Source: CAJXZP01 sp041563475
GTDB lineage: Bacteria; Bacteroidota; Bacteroidia; Flavobacteriales_G; Salibacteraceae
Length of the DNA stretch: 64,000 bases
NCBI GenBank assembly: GCA_041563475.1
Contig: JBFFMY010000009.1
Coordinates: 1 to 64,000, forward strand
Reading direction: 5' to 3'
Shown here: positions 7,942-17,399 of the stretch, piece after piece
Layout: every line of letters begins with the position of its first letter
Position numbering within the stretch: the first letter of the stretch is position 1
Program-made: the position numbers and the translations under genes
Notes under the pieces: model-generated
Seen by the model: the letters and a program-made list of their open reading frames with translations, nothing else
Told to the model about the DNA's origin: nothing
The model's database searches: none

Positions 7942-9261
7942 TTAAAAGTTTGCCTTGCTTAAATCTCCGCTTATTTGAAGTAAGAACAACTCGGCAATCT
8001 TTGCGCTATATTTCGCTTGATTCAAAGCCAGATTTGCGTTTAGCAGATTGATTTGCGCTTGACGGAAAACAATATTTGAAATTTGGCCTAATTTATATTG
8101 CTCCACACTTCTATCAAAATTAGACTGTGCAGTTTGTAAATTTTTATGTTGTGCATCCTTAACAAATAAAGATGTTTGGTAGGCTGTCCAAGCATTTGTT
8201 AAATTCCGCTCGATATTCAACTTTTCCTTCTCCAAAGTAATAGATTGGTTTTCCAAAGCAATTTGCGAGTTTTGTTTTCTAACACGTGTGAAACCGCCAT
8301 CATAAATATTCCAGCTCAAAGTAGCCCCAACATTCGGACCTATTGAACTTGCCTTATCAATAAAAGATGTTGCCCCCAAATTATTTTCATTCCATCCATA
8401 ATTCGCATTTACACTCAATTTAGGAATCGCGTTTGAATTGGTGTTTTTCACTTCATAATTCGCATTTTCTAATAACCTTTCTTGTTGCAAAAGCGTAACG
8501 TTGTTTTCTTTAGAGTGCAACAAGAGTAGTTCTAAAGTCAGTCGATCGTCATACACTAAAGAGGTATCCACAGCGAAGTCAATATTGACATCCCTTCCCA
8601 ACAAAAGGTTTAAGTTCCTTTTTTGATTCGCAAGCAATTGGGTATTGGTCAGGTATGTAATACTATCATTATTATAATCTACCTCGGCATTTAGAATGTC
8701 TAACTGTGACCCTTGACCATAATCAGCCGCATATCCTGCGCGTTGCAAACGAACGCGAGAAGCATTCATCGTTTCCTTTTGATTTCCCACATCTTGGGTT
8801 AATCGCGCCACTTCATAATACGAATTGAAAATATTAAGAATTGTGGTTTCTATCATAAATCGTGCTTGCAGTTCGGATATTTGATAATTAGACTGCAAAA
8901 TTTTGTATGCATTACTTCTACCAAATCCATCAAAAATGGTGTATTGAATCCCAATGTTTGCATTTAAACCACGCGTTTCATTGTTAGTGAATTCATTTTC
9001 AATACCCGTTTTTGGGGTTACTGTTCCATCCGTATTGGAATAGTTCGCTCCTGCATTTCCTGAAACAGAAGGCAAGTACCTGCTATTTTGAAAGCTAGCA
9101 TTGTTTTCGGCAACACTAATGTTATTGTTCGCTATTCGTATATCGAAATTGTTTTCCATGGCTATGGTCACTGCCTCTACCTTTTGAAGGGTATCTTGAC
9201 CATTAGCAATTCCAAAAAATGAAAAAGCCAGTGTGGCTACTATCCAAATATTATATTTCAT
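7942..9261 (-). CDS. TolC-family outer-membrane efflux protein
   Basis: Outer-membrane channel of a tripartite RND pump. The 439-aa product starts with a signal peptide (about 1-21, ending near IANGQ) and consists of two repeats of the outer-membrane efflux protein domain, rich in long amphipathic helices, e.g. SQIALENQSITLEKEKLNIE and KLGQISNIVFRQAQINLLNA. Its start overlaps the RND gene by 11 bp, indicating translational coupling as the last pump gene. Confidence 0.92.
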   Translation of the reverse strand: MKYNIWIVATLAFSFFGIANGQDTLQKVEAVTIAMENNFDIRIANNNISVAENNASFQNSRYLPSVSGNAGANYSNTDGTVTPKTGIENEFTNNETRGLNANIGIQYTIFDGFGRSNAYKILQSNYQISELQARFMIETTILNIFNSYYEVARLTQDVGNQKETMNASRVRLQRAGYAADYGQGSQLDILNAEVDYNNDSITYLTNTQLLANQKRNLNLLLGRDVNIDFAVDTSLVYDDRLTLELLLLHSKENNVTLLQQERLLENANYEVKNTNSNAIPKLSVNANYGWNENNLGATSFIDKASSIGPNVGATLSWNIYDGGFTRVRKQNSQIALENQSITLEKEKLNIERNLTNAWTAYQTSLFVKDAQHKNLQTAQSNFDRSVEQYKLGQISNIVFRQAQINLLNANLALNQAKYSAKIAELFLLQISGDLSKANF

Positions 9262-12200
9262 TTCTCTCTGATTTTAGTTCAATTACTGCCCCTTCCACCT
9301 CTTCAGGTGTTGGTTTAATACCGGTAACATACCATTTCCACAAAACTTTAATATCATTACTTAACTTTAACATTAAAGGCAACATCACTAAAGTTAAAAC
9401 GGTAGATAATCCAATTCCATAAGCAATTGAAATAGCCATAGGAATTAAAAACTGTGCTTGTCTACTTGTTTCAAATATTAACGGAGAAAGCCCCGCAATG
9501 GTGGTAATCGTTGTCAAAAAAATGGGTCTAAATCTAGATTTACCAGCTGCTATTATTGCATCATTGTATTTCATACCATCCTTTAGATATATGTTGAACT
9601 TACTTATTAAAACAAGCCCATCATTCACAATAATTCCAATCAAAGCTATAATTCCTAAAAAGCTCAACATGTTTATTGGGAAATTATGAATCCAATGGCC
9701 CCAGCCAACACCAATCATGGAAAACGGAACCATTAATAGGAGTGCGATAGGCTGATCGAATGACCTAAATGTAAAAGCTATGATGACGAATATGAGAAAA
9801 AGAATTACGGGTAATACTGCTTTTGCCGATTTTTGAGTCATTTCTGCCTCCCTATTTTGACCCTCAAAAACAGGTTGAACATCCGGGTACCGTTCTTTTA
9901 GAATTGGTAACAAATCTTCCTGGATTTCAGCCATCATATCGGTCGCACTCGTGCTTGGGTCTTTTAAATCTGCATCCACTCTTATTTCTCTTTTCCCATT
10001 TAAATGGTTAATAGAAATTTCTCCTCTTTCGATAGAATAATTTACAACCTCTCTTAGTGGAACTCTTTCACCAGCTGGATTCACCAAACGCATATTATCC
10101 AAATCTAAGAGAGAGCTTCTTTCTTGCAATTCATACCGTACCCACACCTTGATCTCATCTTGACCTCTTTGAAACCGCTGAACTTGATTACCGAAAAAAC
10201 CATTTCTAATTTGACCTATAACATTATTCAAAGTAAAGCCCATGGCATAGGCGTTATCTTTTAGGCTAATATCTATTTCCTTTATCCCCTCTGGATCATT
10301 ATCCGTTACATTATTTAAAAGGGCATTTTTACGAAATTCTCCTTTGATAAAGTCTTTGGCTGATTTCAAATTAGCCGTATTACTCCCCATCAAAGCCAAC
10401 GAAATCGGTTTACCACCAAAGTTGCTTCCTGCACCATATTCAACCGCCTCTGCAGCATCAATTGACCCAACCAAATCATCAAGTTTAGATGATGCTACAA
10501 TGGAAGGAAAATTACGATCCTCACCCGGTAGTAAATTAATTTTCAATGAAGCGGTAGAAGTTCCGGGTCCAATTGTTTTTACAATGTTTTCAATTGGATT
10601 GTCCAGCTGGTATTCTTCCGCTAATTGATCATTCAAAATCCACGCCTTTTGTTCAATATTGCTTATAATAGAGTCGGTGACGGTTTCGTTCGTTCCTTGC
10701 GGCATTTTTAACGTTACAATTACTTGGTCACTGGCGATTTGAGGGAAGAAAGTAAACTTGATAATTCCAGCTTGAATCGCCCCTATAGTTAGAATAAAAA
10801 TAGCGATTGGAATCATAAAGCCGAGCAACCTATTTTTCATGAAGTAGGTAATATACGGACCGTACATTTTGTCGCGCATGAACAACATTACATTATCAGC
10901 CCACCTATTAAAGCTATATGTTTTTTGTGCTGCTGTTAAAGCTTTTGAATGTGCTACGTGCGAAGGCAAGATAATAAGCGCCTCAACCAATGAAACAGTT
11001 AAAGTAAGTATTACAATAATGGCTACCTCACCAAAGAACTCACCAATTCTACCATCTAAGAAAAAGAAAGTGGAAAAAGCAACCAAGGTGGTTAAGATAG
11101 CGGATGTAATAGCGGGTAAAACCTCCATCGTACCATCAATAGCAGATTGAATGGCATCTTTACCTTTTTCATGATGATGGTAAATATTTTCAGCAATTAC
11201 AATCCCATCATCTACCAGAATACCAATTACGATAATCATTCCGAAAAGAGATAAAACATTGATGGTAACACCAAAATATCCGGCAAAAATGAACATTCCT
11301 AAAAATGATACAGGTAAACCAAAAGCTACCCAAGCCGCCAATCTTGGTTTAAGAAACAATGCCAAAAAAAACAAAACCAAAACCATACCTTGAATGGCAT
11401 TTTTTGTTAATAGCTCGGTACGTTGTTTAATGGTTTCGGAGGCATCTCTGGTTATATCAATATGTAAATTGTTGTGTAACTTATTAAACGCATCAATATA
11501 CGCTAAGGTTTTATCTGCAACTGAGATTAAATCCTCACTATTGGTAGTATTTACCTGAAAATTTATCGAAGGTTTTCCATTAAAATAGGATCTATTAGGG
11601 CTTTCAGACCATTTGTCGTTAATTACAGCGACATCCTTTAGGTAAATTTTATTTCCATTCTCTAGCGCTTTTACCACTACAAAATCTAGTTCCTTACCAT
11701 AATAGGAGCGATTTTTTACGCGAATTAAAAACTCTTCTTGGGGCGTTTTTATAGACCCACCAGAAGTAAGGATATTACTTGCCGAAACAGCATTAGCCAC
11801 CTCTTGAAAAGTTAAATTGTAGGCTCTTAAATTATCTTCATTAACCGCGATTTCTATTTCTTCCAAGGGGAACCCAGACATTTCAATTTGAGAAATACCA
11901 TCTGTTCCACGAATATCCGATTCAATTTTTCTTCCTCTTTCTTTAAGCGCACGTAAAGAGATATTCTCTCCACTTAATACGAAGGACACGGCCTGCGTTC
12001 TGAAAATTTCTTTAGAAATAATAGGAGGCTCCATCCCTACCGGAAAAGAGGGCACTTTATCTACGGCATTTTTGATGTCGTCTAAAACAACCGAAACGTC
12101 ATAGCCTTTGAGAACCTCTACCTTAACATTCGCAGAATTTTCTTTTGAGGTAGAAGTAAATCTATCCACACCAACTAGACCCTTTAAATTATCTTCAATT

Positions 12201-12400
12201 TTTAACACAATCCCCTCCTCCATTTCAGCGGGGGAAGCACCTGGGTAATTGATGTCTATATTAATATTTCTGGATTCATTTAGCGGGAAAAAGGAAGATT
12301 TTAAAGACGAAGCTCCCATCAATCCCAGTAAAAAGATCCCCACGATCACTACCGAAACTACGATAGGATACTTTATAAAATGTAATATGATTTTTCTCAT
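9251..12400 (-). CDS. RND efflux pump inner-membrane permease
   Basis: Proton-driven inner-membrane transporter of the AcrB/MdtB type, 1049 aa. The two-fold architecture is present: TM1 (about 12-30), a large periplasmic porter loop, TM2-6 (about 335-475), a second TM7, a second loop and TM8-12 (about 880-1025). The TM4 proton-relay pair is D397-D398 in GILVDDGIVIAEN; the equivalent TM10 region reads GIIVNDGLVLI. Substrate is not predictable, but a MarR repressor in the same operon suggests small lipophilic or phenolic compounds. Three bp separate it from the fusion-protein gene. Confidence 0.95.
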   Translation of the reverse strand: MRKIILHFIKYPIVVSVVIVGIFLLGLMGASSLKSSFFPLNESRNINIDINYPGASPAEMEEGIVLKIEDNLKGLVGVDRFTSTSKENSANVKVEVLKGYDVSVVLDDIKNAVDKVPSFPVGMEPPIISKEIFRTQAVSFVLSGENISLRALKERGRKIESDIRGTDGISQIEMSGFPLEEIEIAVNEDNLRAYNLTFQEVANAVSASNILTSGGSIKTPQEEFLIRVKNRSYYGKELDFVVVKALENGNKIYLKDVAVINDKWSESPNRSYFNGKPSINFQVNTTNSEDLISVADKTLAYIDAFNKLHNNLHIDITRDASETIKQRTELLTKNAIQGMVLVLFFLALFLKPRLAAWVAFGLPVSFLGMFIFAGYFGVTINVLSLFGMIIVIGILVDDGIVIAENIYHHHEKGKDAIQSAIDGTMEVLPAITSAILTTLVAFSTFFFLDGRIGEFFGEVAIIVILTLTVSLVEALIILPSHVAHSKALTAAQKTYSFNRWADNVMLFMRDKMYGPYITYFMKNRLLGFMIPIAIFILTIGAIQAGIIKFTFFPQIASDQVIVTLKMPQGTNETVTDSIISNIEQKAWILNDQLAEEYQLDNPIENIVKTIGPGTSTASLKINLLPGEDRNFPSIVASSKLDDLVGSIDAAEAVEYGAGSNFGGKPISLALMGSNTANLKSAKDFIKGEFRKNALLNNVTDNDPEGIKEIDISLKDNAYAMGFTLNNVIGQIRNGFFGNQVQRFQRGQDEIKVWVRYELQERSSLLDLDNMRLVNPAGERVPLREVVNYSIERGEISINHLNGKREIRVDADLKDPSTSATDMMAEIQEDLLPILKERYPDVQPVFEGQNREAEMTQKSAKAVLPVILFLIFVIIAFTFRSFDQPIALLLMVPFSMIGVGWGHWIHNFPINMLSFLGIIALIGIIVNDGLVLISKFNIYLKDGMKYNDAIIAAGKSRFRPIFLTTITTIAGLSPLIFETSRQAQFLIPMAISIAYGIGLSTVLTLVMLPLMLKLSNDIKVLWKWYVTGIKPTPEEVEGAVIELKSERNEI

Positions 12401-12403
12401 TCC

Positions 12404-13522
12404 TTAGTTTTCCTCTTTAACCAAAACCTTCATCCCCACATACGCTCCTGAAATTGGCCTGTCTACAACCCAAACACCATCCTCAACACCTTGAATAACA
12501 GCTTTATATCTGGATTTATGTACGACATTAATACTGGTTAAGTTCAATGACGAATCGCTACTAACCACGTAGATTTGGTTCCCATCAATAAGCAAATTAC
12601 GCGAAATTTCAATCGCATTTAACTTTGCTTTACCATCTAATTCCGCTTGTAAATACATCCCTTCTTTCAAATCATCACCTTTAATATCCACATAAATCTG
12701 AACGGTTTGCGTTGATGAATTTACCTTACCATTAATTCGAGAAACTTTTCCTATCCACGTTTGATCAGGGTTTTCCGGGTTTGAAACGGTGACTTCTGTA
12801 CCCACAGAAACAGAATTCAAAAGCGCCCTACTAATAGACATTTCCATTTCGTATTCTCCGATATTAATAAACTCTCCCAGTTTTTGACCGTTTCGAACTA
12901 AGGCTCCTGGAGTAACCAAAGCTTCTGTTAATATTCCATCAAATGGCGCTGTTATCGTGTATTTTTTATAGACGATTTCAAGGTTTTTAGTTGTGTAATA
13001 GGTGGTATAAATATTTTTTCCCGTAAGAAAAAACTTCTCCTTATCAGACCCTGGCTTAGGTAATTCGGCAATTGATTTATCCATATCAAACAATTTCAAG
13101 TAGGCGTTCCATTTTTCATACGCCTCTGGATAATCTAACTTAATATCCGGCATAATTCCAGTTATTAAATTTTGAAACAAACTCTTTTGAGCTTGAAGAT
13201 TGGCATAAAAATCATCACTTCTAATTTTTAATAATAATTCCCCCTTTTTATATGAAGATCCGGGTTTAAACTCTTTAGATGAAGTTTCCATAACCCCTTG
13301 AACTTCCGTAAAAAGATCAATTTTATCTTTCGCTGAAATTCTTCCACTTTCCATAATACTTACCGGAACCGATTCATTTTTTACCTCAGATACATAAGCC
13401 GTTGGAATAACAACAACAGAAACAGGCTTGTTCTTTACCTTACTTTCTTTTAAAAGAATAAACCCATAAATGGAACCAACCAATAATAGCACGGCAAAAA
13501 GTTTTGAAATATGTTCTCTCAT
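12404..13522 (-). CDS. HlyD/AcrA-family membrane fusion protein
   Basis: Periplasmic adaptor linking the RND permease to the TolC channel. The 372-aa product has an N-terminal membrane anchor (about 8-25), a split lipoyl/barrel-sandwich half (EVQGVMETSSKEFKPGSSYK), a helical hairpin and the second lipoyl half (APFDGILTEALVTPGALVRN), then beta-barrel and membrane-proximal domains. No lipobox Cys. Its start overlaps the end of marR by 4 bp, so regulator and pump are one transcript. Confidence 0.92.
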   Translation of the reverse strand: MREHISKLFAVLLLVGSIYGFILLKESKVKNKPVSVVVIPTAYVSEVKNESVPVSIMESGRISAKDKIDLFTEVQGVMETSSKEFKPGSSYKKGELLLKIRSDDFYANLQAQKSLFQNLITGIMPDIKLDYPEAYEKWNAYLKLFDMDKSIAELPKPGSDKEKFFLTGKNIYTTYYTTKNLEIVYKKYTITAPFDGILTEALVTPGALVRNGQKLGEFINIGEYEMEMSISRALLNSVSVGTEVTVSNPENPDQTWIGKVSRINGKVNSSTQTVQIYVDIKGDDLKEGMYLQAELDGKAKLNAIEISRNLLIDGNQIYVVSSDSSLNLTSINVVHKSRYKAVIQGVEDGVWVVDRPISGAYVGMKVLVKEEN

Positions 13523-13980
13523 TCTGTAATTTTTAATAATTGACTGTCGGATAAATTACCCAGTTTTAATTTTATTTTATTTAGGATATGGATAAATTGT
13601 TCCTTTTCTTTAGTAGAAATATCAGACTCAAAATCCTTGAAAATTTTGGTCATTATCGGCTTAGCTAATTCCAAATAATCTCTACCCGCTTCCGTAATAG
13701 AAACATTTTTTGCACGTTTATCATCAATACACATGGTCCGTTCTACTAATTTTTTCCTTTCTAGAGTACTAATATTACGTGTAAATGTGGTTTTATCTTT
13801 CCCCACCAAAGTGGCTAAACAACCTTGGTGTTGACCCCCATGTTTGTTTATTACCATAAGAATAATAAACTGAATTTTTGTCAATGGAATCCCCGCATCA
13901 TTCAATTGACTTTCCAAATAGTGATCTATCAATTTTGCTGTTTTGCCCAGCTGCGGAATTATACTTGATTTTGTATCCAT
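13519..13980 (-). CDS. MarR-family transcriptional regulator
   Basis: First gene of the efflux operon and probably its repressor. The 153-aa product has the MarR winged-helix layout: N-terminal dimer helix, the recognition region LATLVGKDKTTFTRNISTLE, and a wing followed by KLVERTMCIDDKRAKNVSIT, then C-terminal dimer helices. A perfect 24-bp palindrome lies 24 bp upstream of its ATG over the predicted promoter, which fits autorepression. The ligand is unknown; a single Cys in the wing (TMCIDD) leaves redox sensing possible but unproven. Confidence 0.92.
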   Translation of the reverse strand: MDTKSSIIPQLGKTAKLIDHYLESQLNDAGIPLTKIQFIILMVINKHGGQHQGCLATLVGKDKTTFTRNISTLERKKLVERTMCIDDKRAKNVSITEAGRDYLELAKPIMTKIFKDFESDISTKEKEQFIHILNKIKLKLGNLSDSQLLKITE

Positions 13981-13993
13981 AAATTTCAGGCCG

Positions 13994-14021
13994 CGAATAT
14001 ACGAGTTAGTTGCATATGCAA
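13994..14021 (-). promoter_or_regulatory. Promoter of the marR-efflux operon
   Basis: On the minus strand a TTG at 14021-14019 is followed after 17 bp by TATATTCG (14001-13994), seven of eight matches to the -7 pattern. The -33 box lies inside the palindrome, so repressor binding there should exclude RNA polymerase. Confidence 0.55.
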
Positions 14022-14027
14022 CTAACT
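14004..14027. promoter_or_regulatory. Perfect 24-bp palindrome, probable MarR operator
   Basis: Two uninterrupted 12-bp half-sites (AGTTAGTTGCAT and ATGCAACTAACT) meet at a central dyad. Size, symmetry and the TTGCATATGCAA core are typical of MarR/OhrR-family operators. It lies between marR and the divergent Nramp-Usp gene (76 bp before that gene's start), so it may control both directions. Confidence 0.75.
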
Positions 14028-14103
14028 AAAAAAATAAAATTTAATTGTCTTTTTTAGGTGAGTCTAATTATATTTATTTGCATCATCAAAAAATTTATAG
14101 ATT

Positions 14104-15981
14104 TTGACCAAAATAACACCTTCTTTAGAGGACTTAAATAAGTCGATTGACGCCAGAAACAAAAAAGGCTTCTTTCGTAAAATGTTCGCTTTCATGGGCC
14201 CAGCCTATCTAATTAGTGTAGGTTATATGGATCCAGGAAACTGGGCAACCGACATTGCTGGTGGTGCGCAATTTGGATACAAATTGATATGGGTTTTGGT
14301 CATGTCAAACCTCATCGCATTATTACTACAAAGTTTAAGTGCGCGATTAGGTATTGTTCGGGGATTAGATTTAGCACAAGCCTCTCGGCAAGAATTTCCA
14401 AAACCTGTAAATTTTTCTCTATACATTTTAGCAGAAATCGCGATTGCCTCAACCGATTTAGCAGAAGTACTCGGAATGGCTATAGGGTTAAACTTACTTT
14501 TTGATATTCCACTAATTTACGGTGTTATCTTAACCCTGTTTGATACGTTTTTGTTACTCTTCCTAATTAACAAAGGAATGCGAAGAATGGAAGCCTTTAT
14601 TTTAGCGCTTATCGGGGTTATTGGCGCTTCATTTTTTACGGAAATGATATTTGCCCAACCGCATATTCCTTCGGTAATGGAAGGGTTTATTCCATCTATA
14701 CCGAACACGGCAGCCCTGTTTATTGCTATTGGAATAATTGGCGCCACAGTAATGCCTCACAACCTCTATTTACACTCCTCATTAGTTCAAACAAGGAACT
14801 ATGACAAAAGCGACAAAGGCATGCGTCAGGCTATTCGTTTTAACGTTTTTGATACTACAATAGCATTAAATTTAGCCTTCTTCGTGAATGCAGCAATATT
14901 GATTTTAGCCGCGGCAACTTTTTATCAATCTGGGATGTATGACGTTTCCGACATTGAGGACGCCTATAAATTCTTAGAGCCCATGCTTGGCACAAAATGG
15001 GCTCCAATTCTATTTGCGGTTGCATTAATAGCGGCAGGACAAAGTTCAACTTTGACAGGAACCTTAGCGGGTCAAATAGTTATGGAAGGGTATTTAAATT
15101 TACGTTTTCAACCTTGGGTAAGAAGAATCATTACACGTGTAATAGCCATCGTGCCTGCGGTAATTGTTATCCTAATATTTGGTGAAGGTTCTACTGGAAC
15201 TCTACTCATATTGAGTCAAGTTATTTTGAGCCTTCAATTAGGTTTCGCAGTCATTCCATTAATTCACCACGTGAGCGATAAAAAAACAATGGGGACCTTC
15301 GCTATCGGTCCGATAACAAAAATAGGTGCATGGCTTTCCGCTTCCATAATTGTAGCCTTAAATATTTGGCTGGTAATAGAAGAAACAAGGAACTTTTTGA
15401 TGATTTCTTCTAGTCCGATACTCTGGGGTATTTTGATATTTATGATCGCTGGATTGGCTCTAGCTCTATTGATTTACGTAACTTTCGTTCCATTATTTCA
15501 TCAAAGAAAAATTGATAAGCCAGCAGGAATGCACCAAGAACAATTACTTATTGATATTCATGCCGAAAGGAAGTACAATAGAATAGCCGTTGCGGTTGAC
15601 TTTAGTGATATTGATAATAAAGTAATACAGCACGTTTTAACCGTTTCAAATAAAGACACTGAAATACTCCTTATACACATTGTTGAAAGTGTCGTAGCCC
15701 GTGTTTTTGGAAAAGAAGTTGCGGATAATGAGTTTCATGCAGATGAGGCTTTCCTTGAACGGTATAAAACTCAAATAACGGAACTTGGGTATAATGTTAA
15801 AACAAAACTAGGGTATGGAAATCCTAAAAAAACCATCCCTGAAATCACCAAAAACTTCCAATCCGATTTACTCGTGCTAGGATCACATGGGCACGGAATG
15901 TGGGCAGATATGTTATTCGGAACTACAATTGATTCGGTTAGACACAAAGTAGATATTCCCGTATTTATTGTGAGAGACTAA
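14104..15981 (+). CDS. Nramp divalent-metal transporter fused to a UspA domain
   Basis: Proton-coupled Mn2+/Fe2+ importer (Nramp/MntH) with a C-terminal universal stress protein domain; 625 aa. The metal-site motifs are intact: DPGNW at 43-47 in TM1 and MPHN at 217-220 in TM6. The Usp domain (about 488-625) ends in the ATP-binding pattern G2xG9xGT starting at residue 593 (GSHG, nine residues, GT), so nucleotide binding is expected. A stop codon lies two codons before the TTG at 14104, and the only ATG alternative (14182) would remove the cytosolic N-terminus, so TTG is the likely start. Divergent from marR. Confidence 0.9.
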   Translation: MTKITPSLEDLNKSIDARNKKGFFRKMFAFMGPAYLISVGYMDPGNWATDIAGGAQFGYKLIWVLVMSNLIALLLQSLSARLGIVRGLDLAQASRQEFPKPVNFSLYILAEIAIASTDLAEVLGMAIGLNLLFDIPLIYGVILTLFDTFLLLFLINKGMRRMEAFILALIGVIGASFFTEMIFAQPHIPSVMEGFIPSIPNTAALFIAIGIIGATVMPHNLYLHSSLVQTRNYDKSDKGMRQAIRFNVFDTTIALNLAFFVNAAILILAAATFYQSGMYDVSDIEDAYKFLEPMLGTKWAPILFAVALIAAGQSSTLTGTLAGQIVMEGYLNLRFQPWVRRIITRVIAIVPAVIVILIFGEGSTGTLLILSQVILSLQLGFAVIPLIHHVSDKKTMGTFAIGPITKIGAWLSASIIVALNIWLVIEETRNFLMISSSPILWGILIFMIAGLALALLIYVTFVPLFHQRKIDKPAGMHQEQLLIDIHAERKYNRIAVAVDFSDIDNKVIQHVLTVSNKDTEILLIHIVESVVARVFGKEVADNEFHADEAFLERYKTQITELGYNVKTKLGYGNPKKTIPEITKNFQSDLLVLGSHGHGMWADMLFGTTIDSVRHKVDIPVFIVRD

Positions 15982-16004
15982 GCCTACACCATTTAATAGA
16001 GAAA

Positions 16005-17294
16005 TTAAACCCCGCCTAAAACCTTTTTTAAGGCCTCGGCTTTTAATTCACATTCAACATATTCTTCTTCAGGATCCGAATTATGTGTGATTGCACCCCC
16101 CACCATATAGGATAAGTATCGATTTTCTGCATTATACTGCAGGCTTCGAATAACGACATTAAAATCGAAATCTCCCTCGGGAGTAATATAACCTACTGAT
16201 CCAGAATATAACCCCCGTTTAGTATGTTCAAATTGATCTATAAGCTCTGTGGCCATAATTTTTGGCGCACCCGTCATACTCCCCATAGGAAAGGCGTTTT
16301 TTATTGCCTCTGTAAAATGATGTTTGGAATCCAACTCGCTCAAAATAGTAGAGATCATTTGATGCACATTTGAGAACGAGTATACCCCAAACAATTCTTC
16401 TACCTTCACCGATTCTCTTTTTGCGGTTCTGGATAAATCATTCCGAACCAAATCTACGATCATCACATTTTCGGTACGGTCTTTTTTACTATGAAATAAG
16501 TCTAATTTGTGCTGTGCATCTTCCTCCACGTTTGGACTTCGCTTTGCGGTACCTTTAATTGGTTGAGAAATAATTTTGGTTCCCGTTTTATTCATGAATC
16601 GTTCTGGACTCGCGCACATTAAATACTTTGAGCCAAAATGACAATAAGCTGAAAAGGGAGTTGGAGAGGTCTGCATTAATTTCTGATACAAACCAAACGG
16701 TTCAATTTCCGCATTTTCAACATAAAATTCTTGGCAAAAATTGGCTTCGTAAATATCACCGATTTGAATATGGTGAAGTAACGATTTTACTCCTCGAATA
16801 TACTCTGCGTGGTGCATTCGTGGTTTCATATCTACAAAATCATTGGTAGAATCCGAATGAATCTGGATAGTAGAAATTTCATTCCAAACATCTTTTGGAG
16901 ATTGGGTCAAGCATTCAATACTAATCTCATTATTTGAAACCGTAATTACCGTTTCAGGAACAAAAAAGTACAAATTGGGTAGGTTATGATGATCCTCATT
17001 TTTCGAACTTACCAATTCAAGTTCATTTTTTAAATCATAGCTAAAATACCCTAACAACCAATCCCTTTCGTGAGAATGAAATTCTTTCAATTTTTCAAAT
17101 GAATCCTCATTGGAGGAAAGTTCATCATACTTCCCAACTCCCAAAACTAACTCGTATTTAAACCCGAGCGGGTAATCCCTATTTTCAGTTGAATGACTAT
17201 CCAATATAACACACGGATCGTACTGGGAAGCCCAATAAATAAGTTTGGCTTTTACGTCTGTTGAATACGAAAATTTACGAATATTTCTTTTCAT
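16005..17294 (-). CDS. pabB: Aminodeoxychorismate synthase component I-like chorismate enzyme
   Basis: Chorismate-utilising enzyme of the anthranilate synthase component I family, most like PabB, which makes 4-amino-4-deoxychorismate for folate. The 429-aa product carries the family signatures PIKGTAKRSPN, DRTENVMIVDLVRNDLSR, FPMGSMTGAPK and GLYSGSVGYITPEGDFDFNVVIR. The PIKGT lysine is characteristic of PabB/ADC synthases and isochorismate enzymes; absence of trp genes nearby favours PabB. No glutamine amidotransferase partner is adjacent. Converges with the Nramp gene across 23 bp. Confidence 0.85.
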   Translation of the reverse strand: MKRNIRKFSYSTDVKAKLIYWASQYDPCVILDSHSTENRDYPLGFKYELVLGVGKYDELSSNEDSFEKLKEFHSHERDWLLGYFSYDLKNELELVSSKNEDHHNLPNLYFFVPETVITVSNNEISIECLTQSPKDVWNEISTIQIHSDSTNDFVDMKPRMHHAEYIRGVKSLLHHIQIGDIYEANFCQEFYVENAEIEPFGLYQKLMQTSPTPFSAYCHFGSKYLMCASPERFMNKTGTKIISQPIKGTAKRSPNVEEDAQHKLDLFHSKKDRTENVMIVDLVRNDLSRTAKRESVKVEELFGVYSFSNVHQMISTILSELDSKHHFTEAIKNAFPMGSMTGAPKIMATELIDQFEHTKRGLYSGSVGYITPEGDFDFNVVIRSLQYNAENRYLSYMVGGAITHNSDPEEEYVECELKAEALKKVLGGV

Positions 17295-17300
17295 TCAAGG

Positions 17301-17308
17301 CAAATATA
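17301..17308 (-). promoter_or_regulatory. -7 promoter box for pabB
   Basis: Minus-strand TATATTTG, exact match, ends only 6 bp before the pabB ATG. This would leave a 5' UTR of a few bases at most. Confidence 0.5.
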
Positions 17309-17349
17309 ATTCTAGTTGTGACAGGTGTTCGAAAAAATTAAACGCATAA

Positions 17350-17377
17350 AAAAAGGGAAGCCTAAACTTCCCTTTTT
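17350..17377 (-). terminator. Terminator of atpDC
   Basis: An 11-bp perfect stem (AAAAAGGGAAG with its complement) around a 6-nt loop, flanked by A and T runs, just past the atpC stop. Confidence 0.85.
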
Positions 17378-17399
17378 AAAAAATTAATTTTTCAGATTT

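Noticed and set aside
10344..11150. Two plus-strand frames (94 and 93 aa) inside the RND permease gene
   Set aside because: Antisense to a well-conserved gene; compositional shadows.
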